The position numbers and the translations under genes were made by a program. From assembly GCA_002067865.1 (NCBI GenBank), contig MVRC01000007.1:1-64000 (forward strand): 64,000 bases of DNA. Direction: 5' to 3'. Below the pieces are notes generated by a model. That model was given only the letters and a program-made list of their open reading frames with translations. It did not search any database and was not told where the DNA came from. This DNA comes from Methanomassiliicoccales archaeon PtaU1.Bin124. Lineage in GTDB: Archaea > Thermoplasmatota > Thermoplasmata > Methanomassiliicoccales > UBA472. Positions 27,592 through 36,661 of the stretch are shown piece by piece (positions within the stretch are counted from its first letter, which is position 1; every line of letters begins with the position of its first letter).

Positions 27592-27945
27592 ATGGATACA
27601 CTAGTGGCAGTAATGAACATAATTGGGGGCCTGGTCCTTTGCGTAGGAATACTTGCGGCCATACCTGCCGTTGGCAAGTCAATGGAAAAGCTCGGTAAAT
27701 TCCTTGGCGGGTTCCAGGTGATCATAGGCATAATCGCCTTGGTCCTGGGCTTGCTCAATCTGGGAAATATCGGCGGTATCATCTTGCTGCTGGTCGGCAT
27801 CATACTGTTGACCGGGGTGTTCTACGTCATCCCTGCCCTCGGCAAGTGGCTGGAGAAGGCGGGCAAGTTCCTCGGCGGATTCCAGACCATCATCGGCATA
27901 ATCGCCTTGATCCTGGGCATCCTGGGACTGGCTGGAACGATTTAA
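27592..27945 (+). CDS. Small hydrophobic membrane protein with an internal duplication
   Basis: This 117-residue, very hydrophobic protein consists of two similar halves. IPAVGKSMEKLGKFLGGFQV followed by IIGIIALVLGLL in the first half matches IPALGKWLEKAGKFLGGFQT followed by IIGIIALILGIL in the second. Each half would span the membrane about twice. A strong GGAGG lies seven bases before the ATG, a small hairpin (CGACC/GGTCG, 27568-27581) sits just upstream of it, and a TATA-like ATTTATC lies near 27530. A terminator follows. It is monocistronic. No known family is recognised; a small channel or membrane-organising protein is possible. Confidence 0.8.
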   Translation: MDTLVAVMNIIGGLVLCVGILAAIPAVGKSMEKLGKFLGGFQVIIGIIALVLGLLNLGNIGGIILLLVGIILLTGVFYVIPALGKWLEKAGKFLGGFQTIIGIIALILGILGLAGTI

Positions 27946-27955
27946 TAAAACTAAG

Positions 27956-27983
27956 CCCCCTAGCGGGGGTCATTCTATTTTTT
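27956..27983 (+). terminator. Hairpin plus T-tract terminator of the small membrane protein gene
   Basis: CCCCC-TAGC-GGGGG at 27956-27969 is followed by TTCTATTTTTTC. It separates the membrane protein gene from the thiM leader. Confidence 0.7.
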
Positions 27984-28071
27984 CGTGATAGTGTTCTTAT
28001 CCCTCTTTGGGGATTATCTAGTAAGGGAACGCCAGAGGGCGGTCCTGGTCAAGTGATTATCGCTATTGGCC

Positions 28072-28115
28072 AATGGGATGGGGATGCAATATGCTCAGAG
28101 GCATCCATTCCCATT
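28072..28115 (+). promoter_or_regulatory. Long hairpin in the leader upstream of thiM
   Basis: AATGGGA (28072-28078), a small internal loop, GGATGC (28082-28087), a 13-nt loop, GCATCC (28101-28106), a 2-nt internal loop and TCCCATT (28109-28115) form a 13-pair stem 52 nt before the thiM start. A second inverted repeat, TGCAC...GTGCA, lies at about 28128-28150. The gap of about 220 bp is unusually long for this genome. It lacks the TPP riboswitch core, so any thiamine-responsive role would be a different RNA. Role inferred only from position. Confidence 0.4.
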
Positions 28116-28167
28116 CCTCAACTGGTTTGCACCAGGGTCCCTCCAGTGCATAGAATAGGTGATGGAA

Positions 28168-28968
28168 ATGGAAAGCAGCGACCTTATTGCAGCAGCAACA
28201 AAAGTGCGAGAGAGACGACCGCTTGTGCATCATATCACCAACTATGTCACTGTCAACGACTGCGCGAACATAACGCTCTGCATAGGTGGGGCGCCGGTAA
28301 TGGCAGACGCCATCGAGGAGGTCGAGGAGATGGTGAGCATGGCAGGTGCGCTGGTGCTCAACATCGGGACATTGAACTCCCTCCAGGTAGAGTCGATGCT
28401 GAAGGCCGGAAAGGAGGCGAACCGGCGGTCCATACCGGTCGTACTGGACCCAGTGGGGGCGGGCGCCACGAAGATGAGGACCGAGGTGGCGAACCGGCTG
28501 CTGGAGAAGCTAAAGATAGCGGTGATCAAAGGAAATGAGGGAGAGATCGGCGTGCTGGCGGGCGGCGGCGGCAAGGTCCGGGGGGTAGATTCCATGGGGC
28601 TGGACGGGGACCATGCCGGGATCGTGAGGGAATATGCCAAGAGCACTGGCTCGATCGTTGTGATGAGCGGTGCGACCGACGTCATCAGCGATGGCAGAAC
28701 GACCTACCTGGTGGACAATGGCCATGCGGTCATGGGAAGTGTGTCTGGCACTGGATGTATGGCATCCTCGGTCGTTGGTGCTTTCGCAGGAAGCAACGAG
28801 AACCTGCTGACAGCTTCGACGGCCGCGCTGGTATCGCTTGGGATCGCCGGTGAGAGGGCCGCAAAGACCTCAAAGGGCCCGGGCTCGTTCAAGATGGCCC
28901 TGTTCGATGAGACGGCCGCGCTGCTACCAGATGATGTGGGGCGACTCGCCAAGGTAAGGAGGGGATGA
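28168..28968 (+). CDS. thiM: Hydroxyethylthiazole kinase ThiM
   Basis: ThiM phosphorylates 4-methyl-5-hydroxyethylthiazole in thiamine salvage. The start at ATG 28168 is preceded by AGGTGAT; GTG 28159 and ATG 28162 are alternatives. The 266-residue product shows family hallmarks: [64 protein letters not shown] and [14 protein letters not shown], the last being the anion-hole/ATP site of ribokinase-like enzymes. Its stop overlaps the upstream edge of thiE, which makes the next product, so the two form an operon. Confidence 0.96.
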   Translation: MESSDLIAAATKVRERRPLVHHITNYVTVNDCANITLCIGGAPVMADAIEEVEEMVSMAGALVLNIGTLNSLQVESMLKAGKEANRRSIPVVLDPVGAGATKMRTEVANRLLEKLKIAVIKGNEGEIGVLAGGGGKVRGVDSMGLDGDHAGIVREYAKSTGSIVVMSGATDVISDGRTTYLVDNGHAVMGSVSGTGCMASSVVGAFAGSNENLLTASTAALVSLGIAGERAAKTSKGPGSFKMALFDETAALLPDDVGRLAKVRRG

Positions 28969-28970
28969 AC

Positions 28971-29606
28971 ATGCGCTACGACCTTTACATTGTGACGGAC
29001 AGCAAGCTATCGCACGGTATGGCACATGCGGAGGTGGCGGCAAAGGCGGTGAAGGGCGGGGCCGATATCATTCAGCTGCGGGACAAGAACATGTCCAAGA
29101 GGGAGCTCTATCTGACCGCCCTGGAAATGCGCCAGATCGCCAAGGACGGCGGGGCCAGCTTCATTGTCAATGATTGTGTAGAGGTGGCGCTGGCGGCAAA
29201 GGCCGACGGCGTGCACCTGGGACAGGACGACCTTCCGCTGGAGGCGGCGAGGCGCATCTCTCCTCCCGGTTTCATCATCGGGATTTCCGTCGGAAGCGCC
29301 GCCCAGGCAAGGAAGGCAGAGGAGGGCGGTGCCGATTATGTAGCGTTGAGCCCTGTGTTCGATACGGCCACCAAGGCGGACGTAGGCCCAGGGAAGGGGC
29401 TCGAGGTACTGAGGGAGATCCATGAGGTGGTCTCCATACCGATCGTGGCGATAGGTGGCATCGACAAGGGCAATGTGAGGTCGGTGCTGGCCGCCGGGGC
29501 AGATGGCATCGCGGTCATTTCGGCGGTGGTGGGCCAGAAGGACGTGGAAGGTGCGGCGAGAGAGATGAAGACGCTCATCGCCAGGTCGAAGGGCAAGAAG
29601 GCCTAA
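28971..29606 (+). CDS. thiE: Thiamine-phosphate synthase ThiE
   Basis: ThiE joins hydroxymethylpyrimidine diphosphate to thiazole phosphate. The 211-residue TIM barrel shows DLYIVTDSKLS, GGADIIQLRDKNMS, FIVNDCVEVAL, GVHLGQDDLP, GISVGSAAQAR, YVALSPVFDTATK and VAIGGIDKGNV, all typical phosphate- and pyrophosphate-binding segments. I start at ATG 28971 because GGAGGGG lies at good distance; ATG 28965 would be too close to it. With ThiM it covers salvage and coupling; thiC at 18.4 kb provides the pyrimidine. No ThiD-type kinase is in the window. It converges with the giant helicase gene and overlaps its end by 4 bp. Confidence 0.96.
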   Translation: MRYDLYIVTDSKLSHGMAHAEVAAKAVKGGADIIQLRDKNMSKRELYLTALEMRQIAKDGGASFIVNDCVEVALAAKADGVHLGQDDLPLEAARRISPPGFIIGISVGSAAQARKAEEGGADYVALSPVFDTATKADVGPGKGLEVLREIHEVVSIPIVAIGGIDKGNVRSVLAAGADGIAVISAVVGQKDVEGAAREMKTLIARSKGKKA

Positions 29607-32600
29607 TCGTCCTCTTGGCCGGAATGGGTCATCTCGTAGAACTCCTGGATCTCCCATTCCTTCTGCCGGTCCTCGTCAAGGGATTCACGCAATGTCAGGC
29701 CCATGTTGCGGATGTGCTCGTTCATGATCCGCCTGGCCGATGCAGGACCGATGAACTCCCTGATGGCGATCTCGTTGCCCCTCTTGTTGGTCCGCAGTAA
29801 CGCCACCATCTCCGGCCCCTCGAAGATCACGTGGAAGGGCATGGTGATGTTGAACTTGGCCTCGATCTGGGGCATGAGGTAGAAGATGAGCGTGTCGTCC
29901 GGGCTGAGAACGAAGTTGTGCTTGAAGGTGACCTCGCCAAGCGTATCGACGTCCTCCTTCAGGACCCAGTGCAGCGAATCGGAGCCATGGCGCAGGAAGC
30001 CCTTGGCCAGATACCCTTCCTCCTCCAGCTCTGCCAGATGCTGCCTTATCTGCCTCATGCGCACGCCATATCGGATGAAGCGGGACAGCTCCTCGGCCGT
30101 GAAGATTCCGTAGTTCTTGAAGGCCAGCTTGATGACCCTCTTGTTCGCCTCCTTTTGTGTGATATCCATATCAGGGACCAGCCGCACCTTGCCGCCCCTG
30201 TCCTGATGGATGGCGGTGGCGGCGGTCAGTTTCTTCAAGGCATCGTATGTGGCCTTGTGGCCCATGGGGGAGATGTCGAACAACAATCGTCTGCTGGTCG
30301 GCCCGTCCGTCTCCAGAATATGGAGGATCGTATGACAGTCCTTGTCGTCCGGAACCCCTTTGGCCTTGCGATATAGCTTGGCCCATTCCGGGGTCACGTA
30401 GGTGACATATTCAGGAATGCCGAACACCTTCATCAGCGTGCCCTGGTCATAGAGCTTCTTCAAGGGCCACTTCAGCTTGCTCCTCTGCCAGGCCTGGGTG
30501 TCCGAGCGGAACCCTCCGGTCGCCCTGATGCCGTTCAGTGGGTCGTTGAAACGTTCCTCCGGCTCGAGATGCTGCTTGTGCAGGACATACGCGAGCAGCC
30601 TTTCGTCCCCATACTGGCGGGGGATGATGTTCCCTTTTGCGTACATTCCGGAGAGGCGCACATACCCGGCGTCGTCCAATGCCTTCCTGGCCTCATCGGG
30701 CAGCTCATCGATGCCCTTGCCCAGCACCTCGCGCACCCGCACCACGTCATACCCTACCCCCTGGTAATAGTCCATCAGCCGGTCCACCGCGCCCAACGCA
30801 TCAGGCAGTAGGGCAGGGTCGTCCAGGTCCAGCGATCTGAGCTCCACGCAGCCGCTCATCTCCCATTTCTCTGTGGCGCCCACCAGGCGGCCGTTCGACA
30901 GTATCGGGAATATCCATCCCTCCCCGAAACGAGAGGCGATCTCGGCCCACATCGGCTGGACCTCTGGGTCGTAAAGGGAGACGACGACCATGCCCTCGTC
31001 TGAAGGCTTGTGGGAATCGAGCGCCCCCACCTCGTCCGCGAACATGACCATCTCGGTGCGGTGATCGCCCACGATGATGCGCTGCACCGGCATCTCCCGC
31101 AGCATGGCCTCGACCTCGTCTAGGGGGAAGTCCGCGTACATTTTGATGGAGTAAAGCGGCACCGGTCCATAGGCGCGCAGGAAACGCTCCACGATGGTGC
31201 GCTTGGCATCGCCCTCGAACTCTGGTGCGTCATATGGGATGTAGAAGTTCTCCCGGGCCCAGTCCTCCCCCTCCTCATAACGGCGGACCACGTACATGTT
31301 GCGGTCCAGCCTGTCCAGGCAATCCTTTGCCTCCTCCTTGTCCAGGCCGGTGATGTTGACCAGCTGCCTCAGGCTTAGACCGTCGTTCTGCCGCAGCACT
31401 GAGAGGATCTGCTCGTCCAGGAACGAGAGGGACGTGGAACGGTAGGCGGAGACGAACGCCGGGGCGTCCTCGGCCATCACGTACCGCACCCTGCCTCTCA
31501 TGAACCGTCCGGAGAGCATCTTTCCTGAGCTCCTCAGCGCGGTCCAGTCGTCGAGGCTGAATGTGGATACCCTCCGATGCACATCGATCGGCATGCCAAC
31601 CGTCCCGAAGAACCGGACGCACTCCTCGATGCTGCCGAACTCCTTCTGCTTGCTGCGCCGGAACGATTCGACCGTTCTCATGTCATATACGTTCTGACCC
31701 CTGCCCCTGAGGCGCAGGTGGTCACGTTTCAACATGTACTGGGTATGCTCTGAGATGATGAAACGGCCCTCTGCGGCCGCCCCCTCCTCCACCAGGGCGG
31801 TGAGGCTGTGCTTGACCTCGTCCTCTTCTAGGCCAAGGGAGTAGGCCACCTCCTCGACGGTGGCCGGGGCGAACAGCCCCAGGTGCTTCGCCACGACCCG
31901 GTCGAGCGCCTCCTGCCTCCTCACCTTGGGCAGCCCCTCCATCCTCCTGAAATGCCATTTGCCGTCGATCAGGTCGGACCTGGTGATACGGAACGCTGCC
32001 TCCAGATTTCGCACCGCCCTCAGCACCTTGGCGCTCTCCAGGCTCAAGGCTGATTCCATCTCTCCGATGGTCTTTGGCTGGTCCAGCATGCCTAGGATGC
32101 GTTCCTCCGTCTCTCCCATGGCACGTTCCCTGGCTAGAGCGGACGCGTAATTTGGCATGTCCTCTGCGGCGATGAAGTACAGGTCATCGATGAGCAAAGG
32201 ACGGATCTTGCCCTCACGGACCAGCTCCACCGCCCACTCGTCCACCTTCTCCCTGGGCACGCTGGCATAGGGGTAGACGTTCCTTCCTTTCTCCTTGAAT
32301 ATGTGCATCGGGCCTGCCCTTTGCAGGATTTCTAGCAATGAGGCCTTGCTGTCCACCATGCCGATCTTCTGGCGGAAATAGGCGCTCACGTCCTCGGCCT
32401 TGAACTCGAATTGCTGGGTATCTGCCCCGAGCACCTTCGACAGTACCTTGCGATGCAGTTCGCGCAGCAGCGAGCTGCGGTCCTCCATCAGCACGATATC
32501 GCTCGTTCCCGCCAGCACCACGTTGTGCGCGAAGGGGGAGGGGGTCATGGTGAACTCGATCAAACGAAGGCCCGCCTTGCCCGATTCCAGCCCTTCCAGG

Positions 32601-34990
32601 ATGTGCCTGGCGTTTTGGATGTCCATCACATCCTCCAGCACCTCGCGGTACGTCTCCTCGATGACCGGGACGTCCTCGGCGCTGGTTAGATAATCTAGCA
32701 GGAAGGAGGAACGGACCTGCTGGCGGTTGATGCTGACCTCCCTGCCCTTGTAGTTCTTCAGGATCATGAAGCTACGCGATGCGGTATGGCGGAAACGCTG
32801 CTTGAACAGCTCCGATTCCCGCACCGCCCTGCGCAAAATATCTTCGAGGTCGGTCGATCTGACCAGGCCCTGGAACATGGAAAGCTCGATCTTCCGGGGT
32901 ATCGTCAGCATGAAGGCGTCGTCGACCACCGAGACCGACACGTTGCATCCCAGTTGAGCGGTGACCTGGAAGGCATATGCCCGGGACAGGGCGTCATTCA
33001 CACGTCTCCCGAAGGGGAAGTGGAAGATGACGCTGTGATTGCCGTTGCTGTCCAGATACCCTTCCAGCGCATATTGCACATTATCGGGAATGAAAGTGCT
33101 GGACCTCTGCTCCCGGAAATAGCTGACGATGGAACGGGCGGAACCGGAATCGATGTCGAAGTCCTTGGAGAGCCACCCCTCCAGCGCCTTCTCGTCCTCG
33201 TCCAGACGGTGGGCCATCTCCCCACGGAACCTGGCCACCTCCATGCTGAGGTCGAAGCTTCTGGGCAACATCTCCCCGGTCCAGGAAGGCACCGTTGGTT
33301 TGCGGCCCTGGGCGTTGCGGACGAATGCTTTCATCCCCTTAGCCCGGACGAATTCATACGACTTGCCTCCCAGGACGAAAACGTCCCTCGTGGCCAGACG
33401 TTCGACGAACTTCTCTGACAGGTCCCCAACTAGCGTTCCCTTCTCCGTGAAGACCTTGTAGTTAGCCTCTTCCGGGATCGTGCCCTGGTTGAGGAAGTAG
33501 ATCATCCTGGCCCCTTTCTTCCGGCCGAAGACTCCCTCCTGCTCATCGAACCATATCTTGGAGTAGACGCCTTCGAACGAATCACGGGAACCGAGGTAAC
33601 GGAGCACCTGGAGGAACTGGGCCTGGGACAGGTCATGATAACAATGCGCCCGGCGCACCATCTCGTAGGCCTCCTCCACGGTCCATCTCTTCTCGATGCT
33701 CATGCCCACGACGCTCTGGGCCAGTACATCCAAGCTATTCTCGGGGATGGTGACCCTGTCGATGTTGCGGATGTGCGCGGCACGGCACAATACGGCACAT
33801 TCGACCAGATCGTCCAGGTCGAACACCATCATCCTCCCTTTGGGGACCTTCACGTGGGAGTGGCCGCTCCGCCCGATGCGCTGCAGCCCCTTGGCCACGC
33901 TCTTTGGTGAACCTATCTGGATGACCAGGTCGACCGAACCGATGTCGATGCCCAGCTCCAAAGAGGTGGAGGAGACCACGCACTTCAGCTTGCCTTCCTT
34001 CAGCCTCGATTCTACGTCCAATCGGGTCTCCTTGGACAGCGAACCGTGATGTGCCTCGATGCTCTCCAGCCCCCTCTCCTTGAGCTTGTACACCACGCTC
34101 TCTGTTCCGCTACGTGTGTTAGTGAACACTAACGTAGTCTGGTGGGCATCTATCATCTCCTTGAGGCTGTCGTACATCTTCGAATTCACGATCTCGTACG
34201 GCAGGGTGGTGATGTCCTCGGTGGGGCAGATCACCTGGAGGTCGAGATTCCGCCTCGTCTTCACCTCCAGAACGTTGACGTCCCTCATCTGCCCGTGGTC
34301 GTAACCGACCAGGTAGGAGGCGATGCCCTCGATCGGTGCAAGAGTGGCCGACAGCCCGATCCTGGTGAACGGTCGCCTGCATAGTTCCTGCAATCGCTCC
34401 AGCGTGAGCGATAGGTGCACTCCCCTCTTTGAATCGCACACCTCGTGGATCTCATCGATGATGACGTATTCGACGTCGGTGAACTTCTCACGGAACTTGG
34501 GGGCGGCCAGCACCATGGCCAGCGATTCCGGCGTGGTGATGAAGATATGGGGCGGGCTGCGCAACTGTTTCTGCCTCTCCGCCTGGGATGTGTCGCCGGA
34601 CCTTACGCCGACGCGTATCCGGGGCCAATCATACCCCTTCTTGGTGGCAAGCTCGTGCATCTCCTGCAGCGGCGTCTCGAGGTTCTTGTTGATGTCGTTC
34701 GCCAGTGCCTTCAGGGGGGAGATGTAGACAGCGTAGATGCGGTCCTCTAGCTTCCCTTCCTTGGAGTACTTGAACAGCTCATTTATGATCGAGAGGAAAG
34801 CGGTCAGCGTCTTGCCTGAGCCTGTCGGCGAAGATACCAGTATGTTCTTCCTTTGATGGATGACAGGAACGGCGTAGGACTGAGGCTCGGTGAGGTCGGA
34901 GAACTTGGATTCGAACCACTCTGCTATGAGCGGGTCCATCATCTCCATGACCTCCTTTCGCGTTGCCCTCTTCGATACCTTCTCGATCAT
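29603..34990 (-). CDS. lhr: Large Lhr-type ATP-dependent helicase
   Basis: This 1,795-residue superfamily 2 helicase has the Q-motif region LTEPQSYAV, Walker A SSPTGSGKT (about 52-60), IYAVYISPLKALANDI, Walker B VIIDEIHEV, SATLAPIEG, TLVFTNTRS, the LELGIDIGSVDLVIQIGSP segment and QRIGRSGHS. These and the following winged-helix and Lhr-specific regions form the Lhr core (about 1-860), which unwinds DNA or DNA-RNA hybrids 3'-5'. Archaeal Lhr is usually about 850-950 residues. Here another 900 residues follow with several winged-helix segments (TVEEVAYSLGLEEDEV; LRQLVNITGLDKEEAKDCL) and a region resembling the Lhr-CTD/AlkZ-type glycosylase fold. It is therefore closer to the bacterial long Lhr layout. 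DNA repair is the expected role. Confidence 0.9.
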   Translation of the reverse strand: MIEKVSKRATRKEVMEMMDPLIAEWFESKFSDLTEPQSYAVPVIHQRKNILVSSPTGSGKTLTAFLSIINELFKYSKEGKLEDRIYAVYISPLKALANDINKNLETPLQEMHELATKKGYDWPRIRVGVRSGDTSQAERQKQLRSPPHIFITTPESLAMVLAAPKFREKFTDVEYVIIDEIHEVCDSKRGVHLSLTLERLQELCRRPFTRIGLSATLAPIEGIASYLVGYDHGQMRDVNVLEVKTRRNLDLQVICPTEDITTLPYEIVNSKMYDSLKEMIDAHQTTLVFTNTRSGTESVVYKLKERGLESIEAHHGSLSKETRLDVESRLKEGKLKCVVSSTSLELGIDIGSVDLVIQIGSPKSVAKGLQRIGRSGHSHVKVPKGRMMVFDLDDLVECAVLCRAAHIRNIDRVTIPENSLDVLAQSVVGMSIEKRWTVEEAYEMVRRAHCYHDLSQAQFLQVLRYLGSRDSFEGVYSKIWFDEQEGVFGRKKGARMIYFLNQGTIPEEANYKVFTEKGTLVGDLSEKFVERLATRDVFVLGGKSYEFVRAKGMKAFVRNAQGRKPTVPSWTGEMLPRSFDLSMEVARFRGEMAHRLDEDEKALEGWLSKDFDIDSGSARSIVSYFREQRSSTFIPDNVQYALEGYLDSNGNHSVIFHFPFGRRVNDALSRAYAFQVTAQLGCNVSVSVVDDAFMLTIPRKIELSMFQGLVRSTDLEDILRRAVRESELFKQRFRHTASRSFMILKNYKGREVSINRQQVRSSFLLDYLTSAEDVPVIEETYREVLEDVMDIQNARHILEGLESGKAGLRLIEFTMTPSPFAHNVVLAGTSDIVLMEDRSSLLRELHRKVLSKVLGADTQQFEFKAEDVSAYFRQKIGMVDSKASLLEILQRAGPMHIFKEKGRNVYPYASVPREKVDEWAVELVREGKIRPLLIDDLYFIAAEDMPNYASALARERAMGETEERILGMLDQPKTIGEMESALSLESAKVLRAVRNLEAAFRITRSDLIDGKWHFRRMEGLPKVRRQEALDRVVAKHLGLFAPATVEEVAYSLGLEEDEVKHSLTALVEEGAAAEGRFIISEHTQYMLKRDHLRLRGRGQNVYDMRTVESFRRSKQKEFGSIEECVRFFGTVGMPIDVHRRVSTFSLDDWTALRSSGKMLSGRFMRGRVRYVMAEDAPAFVSAYRSTSLSFLDEQILSVLRQNDGLSLRQLVNITGLDKEEAKDCLDRLDRNMYVVRRYEEGEDWARENFYIPYDAPEFEGDAKRTIVERFLRAYGPVPLYSIKMYADFPLDEVEAMLREMPVQRIIVGDHRTEMVMFADEVGALDSHKPSDEGMVVVSLYDPEVQPMWAEIASRFGEGWIFPILSNGRLVGATEKWEMSGCVELRSLDLDDPALLPDALGAVDRLMDYYQGVGYDVVRVREVLGKGIDELPDEARKALDDAGYVRLSGMYAKGNIIPRQYGDERLLAYVLHKQHLEPEERFNDPLNGIRATGGFRSDTQAWQRSKLKWPLKKLYDQGTLMKVFGIPEYVTYVTPEWAKLYRKAKGVPDDKDCHTILHILETDGPTSRRLLFDISPMGHKATYDALKKLTAATAIHQDRGGKVRLVPDMDITQKEANKRVIKLAFKNYGIFTAEELSRFIRYGVRMRQIRQHLAELEEEGYLAKGFLRHGSDSLHWVLKEDVDTLGEVTFKHNFVLSPDDTLIFYLMPQIEAKFNITMPFHVIFEGPEMVALLRTNKRGNEIAIREFIGPASARRIMNEHIRNMGLTLRESLDEDRQKEWEIQEFYEMTHSGQEDD

Positions 34991-35118
34991 CTCTCAGGCT
35001 CCGGTAAAAGCGCTTCTTATCACTTCTACTGCTATTATTATTTTGCCGAGAGTGCGCCGAACTTGAACGAAATAGGATGTGCTGGACGAATTCATTATGA
35101 ACAAGGCGGTGCGTAGTA

Positions 35119-35553
35119 TTGGATGAGGTTGATGGCTTGAAGTGGATCACTAAGGAAGGCGTCGATGCAGATGGTGCTGCCTGTGCTTGGTTGATAAGGC
35201 GTTTCATCGATGAGGCGGCTGAATTCCATTTTTCTCCCGCCGATACCTATACCACCGAGATGGAGAGACTGAACGCGGTCCCGTTCAACGTAGAAGGCGT
35301 TCGTTATGGCCCGAAGGATGGGCGGAGCTCCTTCGATTCATTTCTGGAATGGTATGGGATAAGAGAGCTGGCGATGCTGCGTTTGGCGGATATGATCAGG
35401 GCGGTGAGATTTGATGCCCTCCCGAAAAACCAGGCGGCGAGGGACCTAAAAGGGAAGGTCGATGAGATCGTGACCGCTGTCAAGGATGATCGAGCCAGGG
35501 TCGAGCGGTTGAGTAAAGTGTTCGATGGTGTTCTGGAAAGGCTCGGGGGATAA
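35119..35553 (+). CDS. ChrB C-terminal-domain-like protein
   Basis: This 144-residue protein starts at TTG 35119 with GGTG seven bases upstream. The segment WITKEGVDADGAACAWLIRRFIDEAAEFHF matches the start of the ChrB C-terminal domain family, where conserved Asp, Cys and Arg residues cluster, and is followed by GVRYGPKDGRSSFDSFLEWYG. ChrB in bacteria accompanies chromate exporters, sometimes as a sensor, but this stand-alone form has no ChrA transporter next to it. Its real function may differ. It is transcribed divergently from the lhr helicase. The family is recognised from the N-terminal motif. Confidence 0.75.
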   Translation: MDEVDGLKWITKEGVDADGAACAWLIRRFIDEAAEFHFSPADTYTTEMERLNAVPFNVEGVRYGPKDGRSSFDSFLEWYGIRELAMLRLADMIRAVRFDALPKNQAARDLKGKVDEIVTAVKDDRARVERLSKVFDGVLERLGG

Positions 35554-35629
35554 GGAACAGAGCATTGACCGTTTCTACCGGAGCGGTGCCATCGCCAAGT
35601 ATTAAGTCGGGCGTAAATGATGCCGTTCC

Positions 35630-36661
35630 GTGGCGCGCAGGGTTCTGGCTTTCATCTTGACGATCGCTCTGCTATCAAGCGTTGTTCCAATGATGGGGAG
35701 CTCGGCCGCCGAAACCGGCTACATCGTGGGTTATGTGGTCGACGGTAACGGGGCCCCGCTTTCCGGTGTCACCATTCTGGCGGTGAACAGCACCTCGGGA
35801 GAGGGGGTAACGGTCAAGAGCAACCAGACGGGCTTTTATCGTCTGTTCCTAGTGGCCGGCCAATACAACGTTAGCGCGGGTCTGGCCAATTACAGCTCGG
35901 ACCGGTCCTATGTGGACGTGGCAGTTCCGGGGAGCGGTTCGAGCCTCTACAACTTCACCATGACCGAACAGTTGTGCTCCATCACAGGTTATGTTTCCGC
36001 AGGGACTCCAGTGTTCGGGGCGACGGTCCATCTTTCCAACGCAGAGTTCAACTACACCGCCATCAGCGTCACGCCATACGGTCGTTACGACATCAGGAAC
36101 ATCCAGCCAGGCGTGTATGTGGCGTATGCGGAGAAGGAAGGTTACAATCCAACCAGCATCGATATTCCGATCATCCTCCCGAGAGGTGCTTCGGTCGAGA
36201 TCAATTTCACATTGGAGCTGCAGGCGGCCCAGGTCTATGGCCAGGTGCTGAACGACGCCAACAAGGCCCTTTCGGGGGTCAAGGTGGTGCTCACCCCGAC
36301 GGACGGTTCGGTCGGTTCGATCACCACCACTGACGCTTCTGGTAATTACACCTTCAACTCGCAGCCTTCCGGTAACTACACCATCTCCTTCTACAAAGAT
36401 GGTTTTCAGACGAGAACCTTCGATCTAACTTTGGAGCCATATGGGTCCAAGAGGATCGACATCACACTTTCCGCCTCGAAGAAGAACACGACCGCGGTAC
36501 TGTTCGGTTATGACCTGACCCATTCCCTGATGATAATCTCGTTCCTCACCGGCTTCATTGTCGTCATCGCCAGCATATATCTGGTCATCCGCTCGCAGCG
36601 TAAACCAGAACTTTTGGCGAAGGTCAGCGAAGAACAATTGGACGATCGGCCGAAGGAATGA
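35630..36661 (+). CDS. Secreted membrane-anchored protein with carboxypeptidase-regulatory-like repeats
   Basis: This 343-residue protein starts at GTG 35630 with a signal peptide (VLAFILTIALLSSVVPMMG, likely cleaved near SSAAETG). Three consecutive beta-sandwich repeats of about 80 residues follow, each with the CarboxypepD_reg pattern: GYVVDGNGAPLSGVTILAVN, GYVSAGTPVFGATVHL and GQVLNDANKALSGVKVVLTP, ending in G-x-Y segments. A transmembrane helix (MIISFLTGFIVVIASIYLVI, about 300-322) and a short charged cytosolic tail close it. Several N-x-S/T sites are present. A surface protein of unknown ligand, simpler than the giant one at 4.4-10.2 kb. It converges with the fumarase operon. Confidence 0.82.
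   Translation: MARRVLAFILTIALLSSVVPMMGSSAAETGYIVGYVVDGNGAPLSGVTILAVNSTSGEGVTVKSNQTGFYRLFLVAGQYNVSAGLANYSSDRSYVDVAVPGSGSSLYNFTMTEQLCSITGYVSAGTPVFGATVHLSNAEFNYTAISVTPYGRYDIRNIQPGVYVAYAEKEGYNPTSIDIPIILPRGASVEINFTLELQAAQVYGQVLNDANKALSGVKVVLTPTDGSVGSITTTDASGNYTFNSQPSGNYTISFYKDGFQTRTFDLTLEPYGSKRIDITLSASKKNTTAVLFGYDLTHSLMIISFLTGFIVVIASIYLVIRSQRKPELLAKVSEEQLDDRPKE

Noticed and set aside
35119-35553. Chromate resistance locus
   Set aside because: Only the ChrB C-terminal-like domain is present; no ChrA transporter is adjacent, so the resistance function cannot be claimed.
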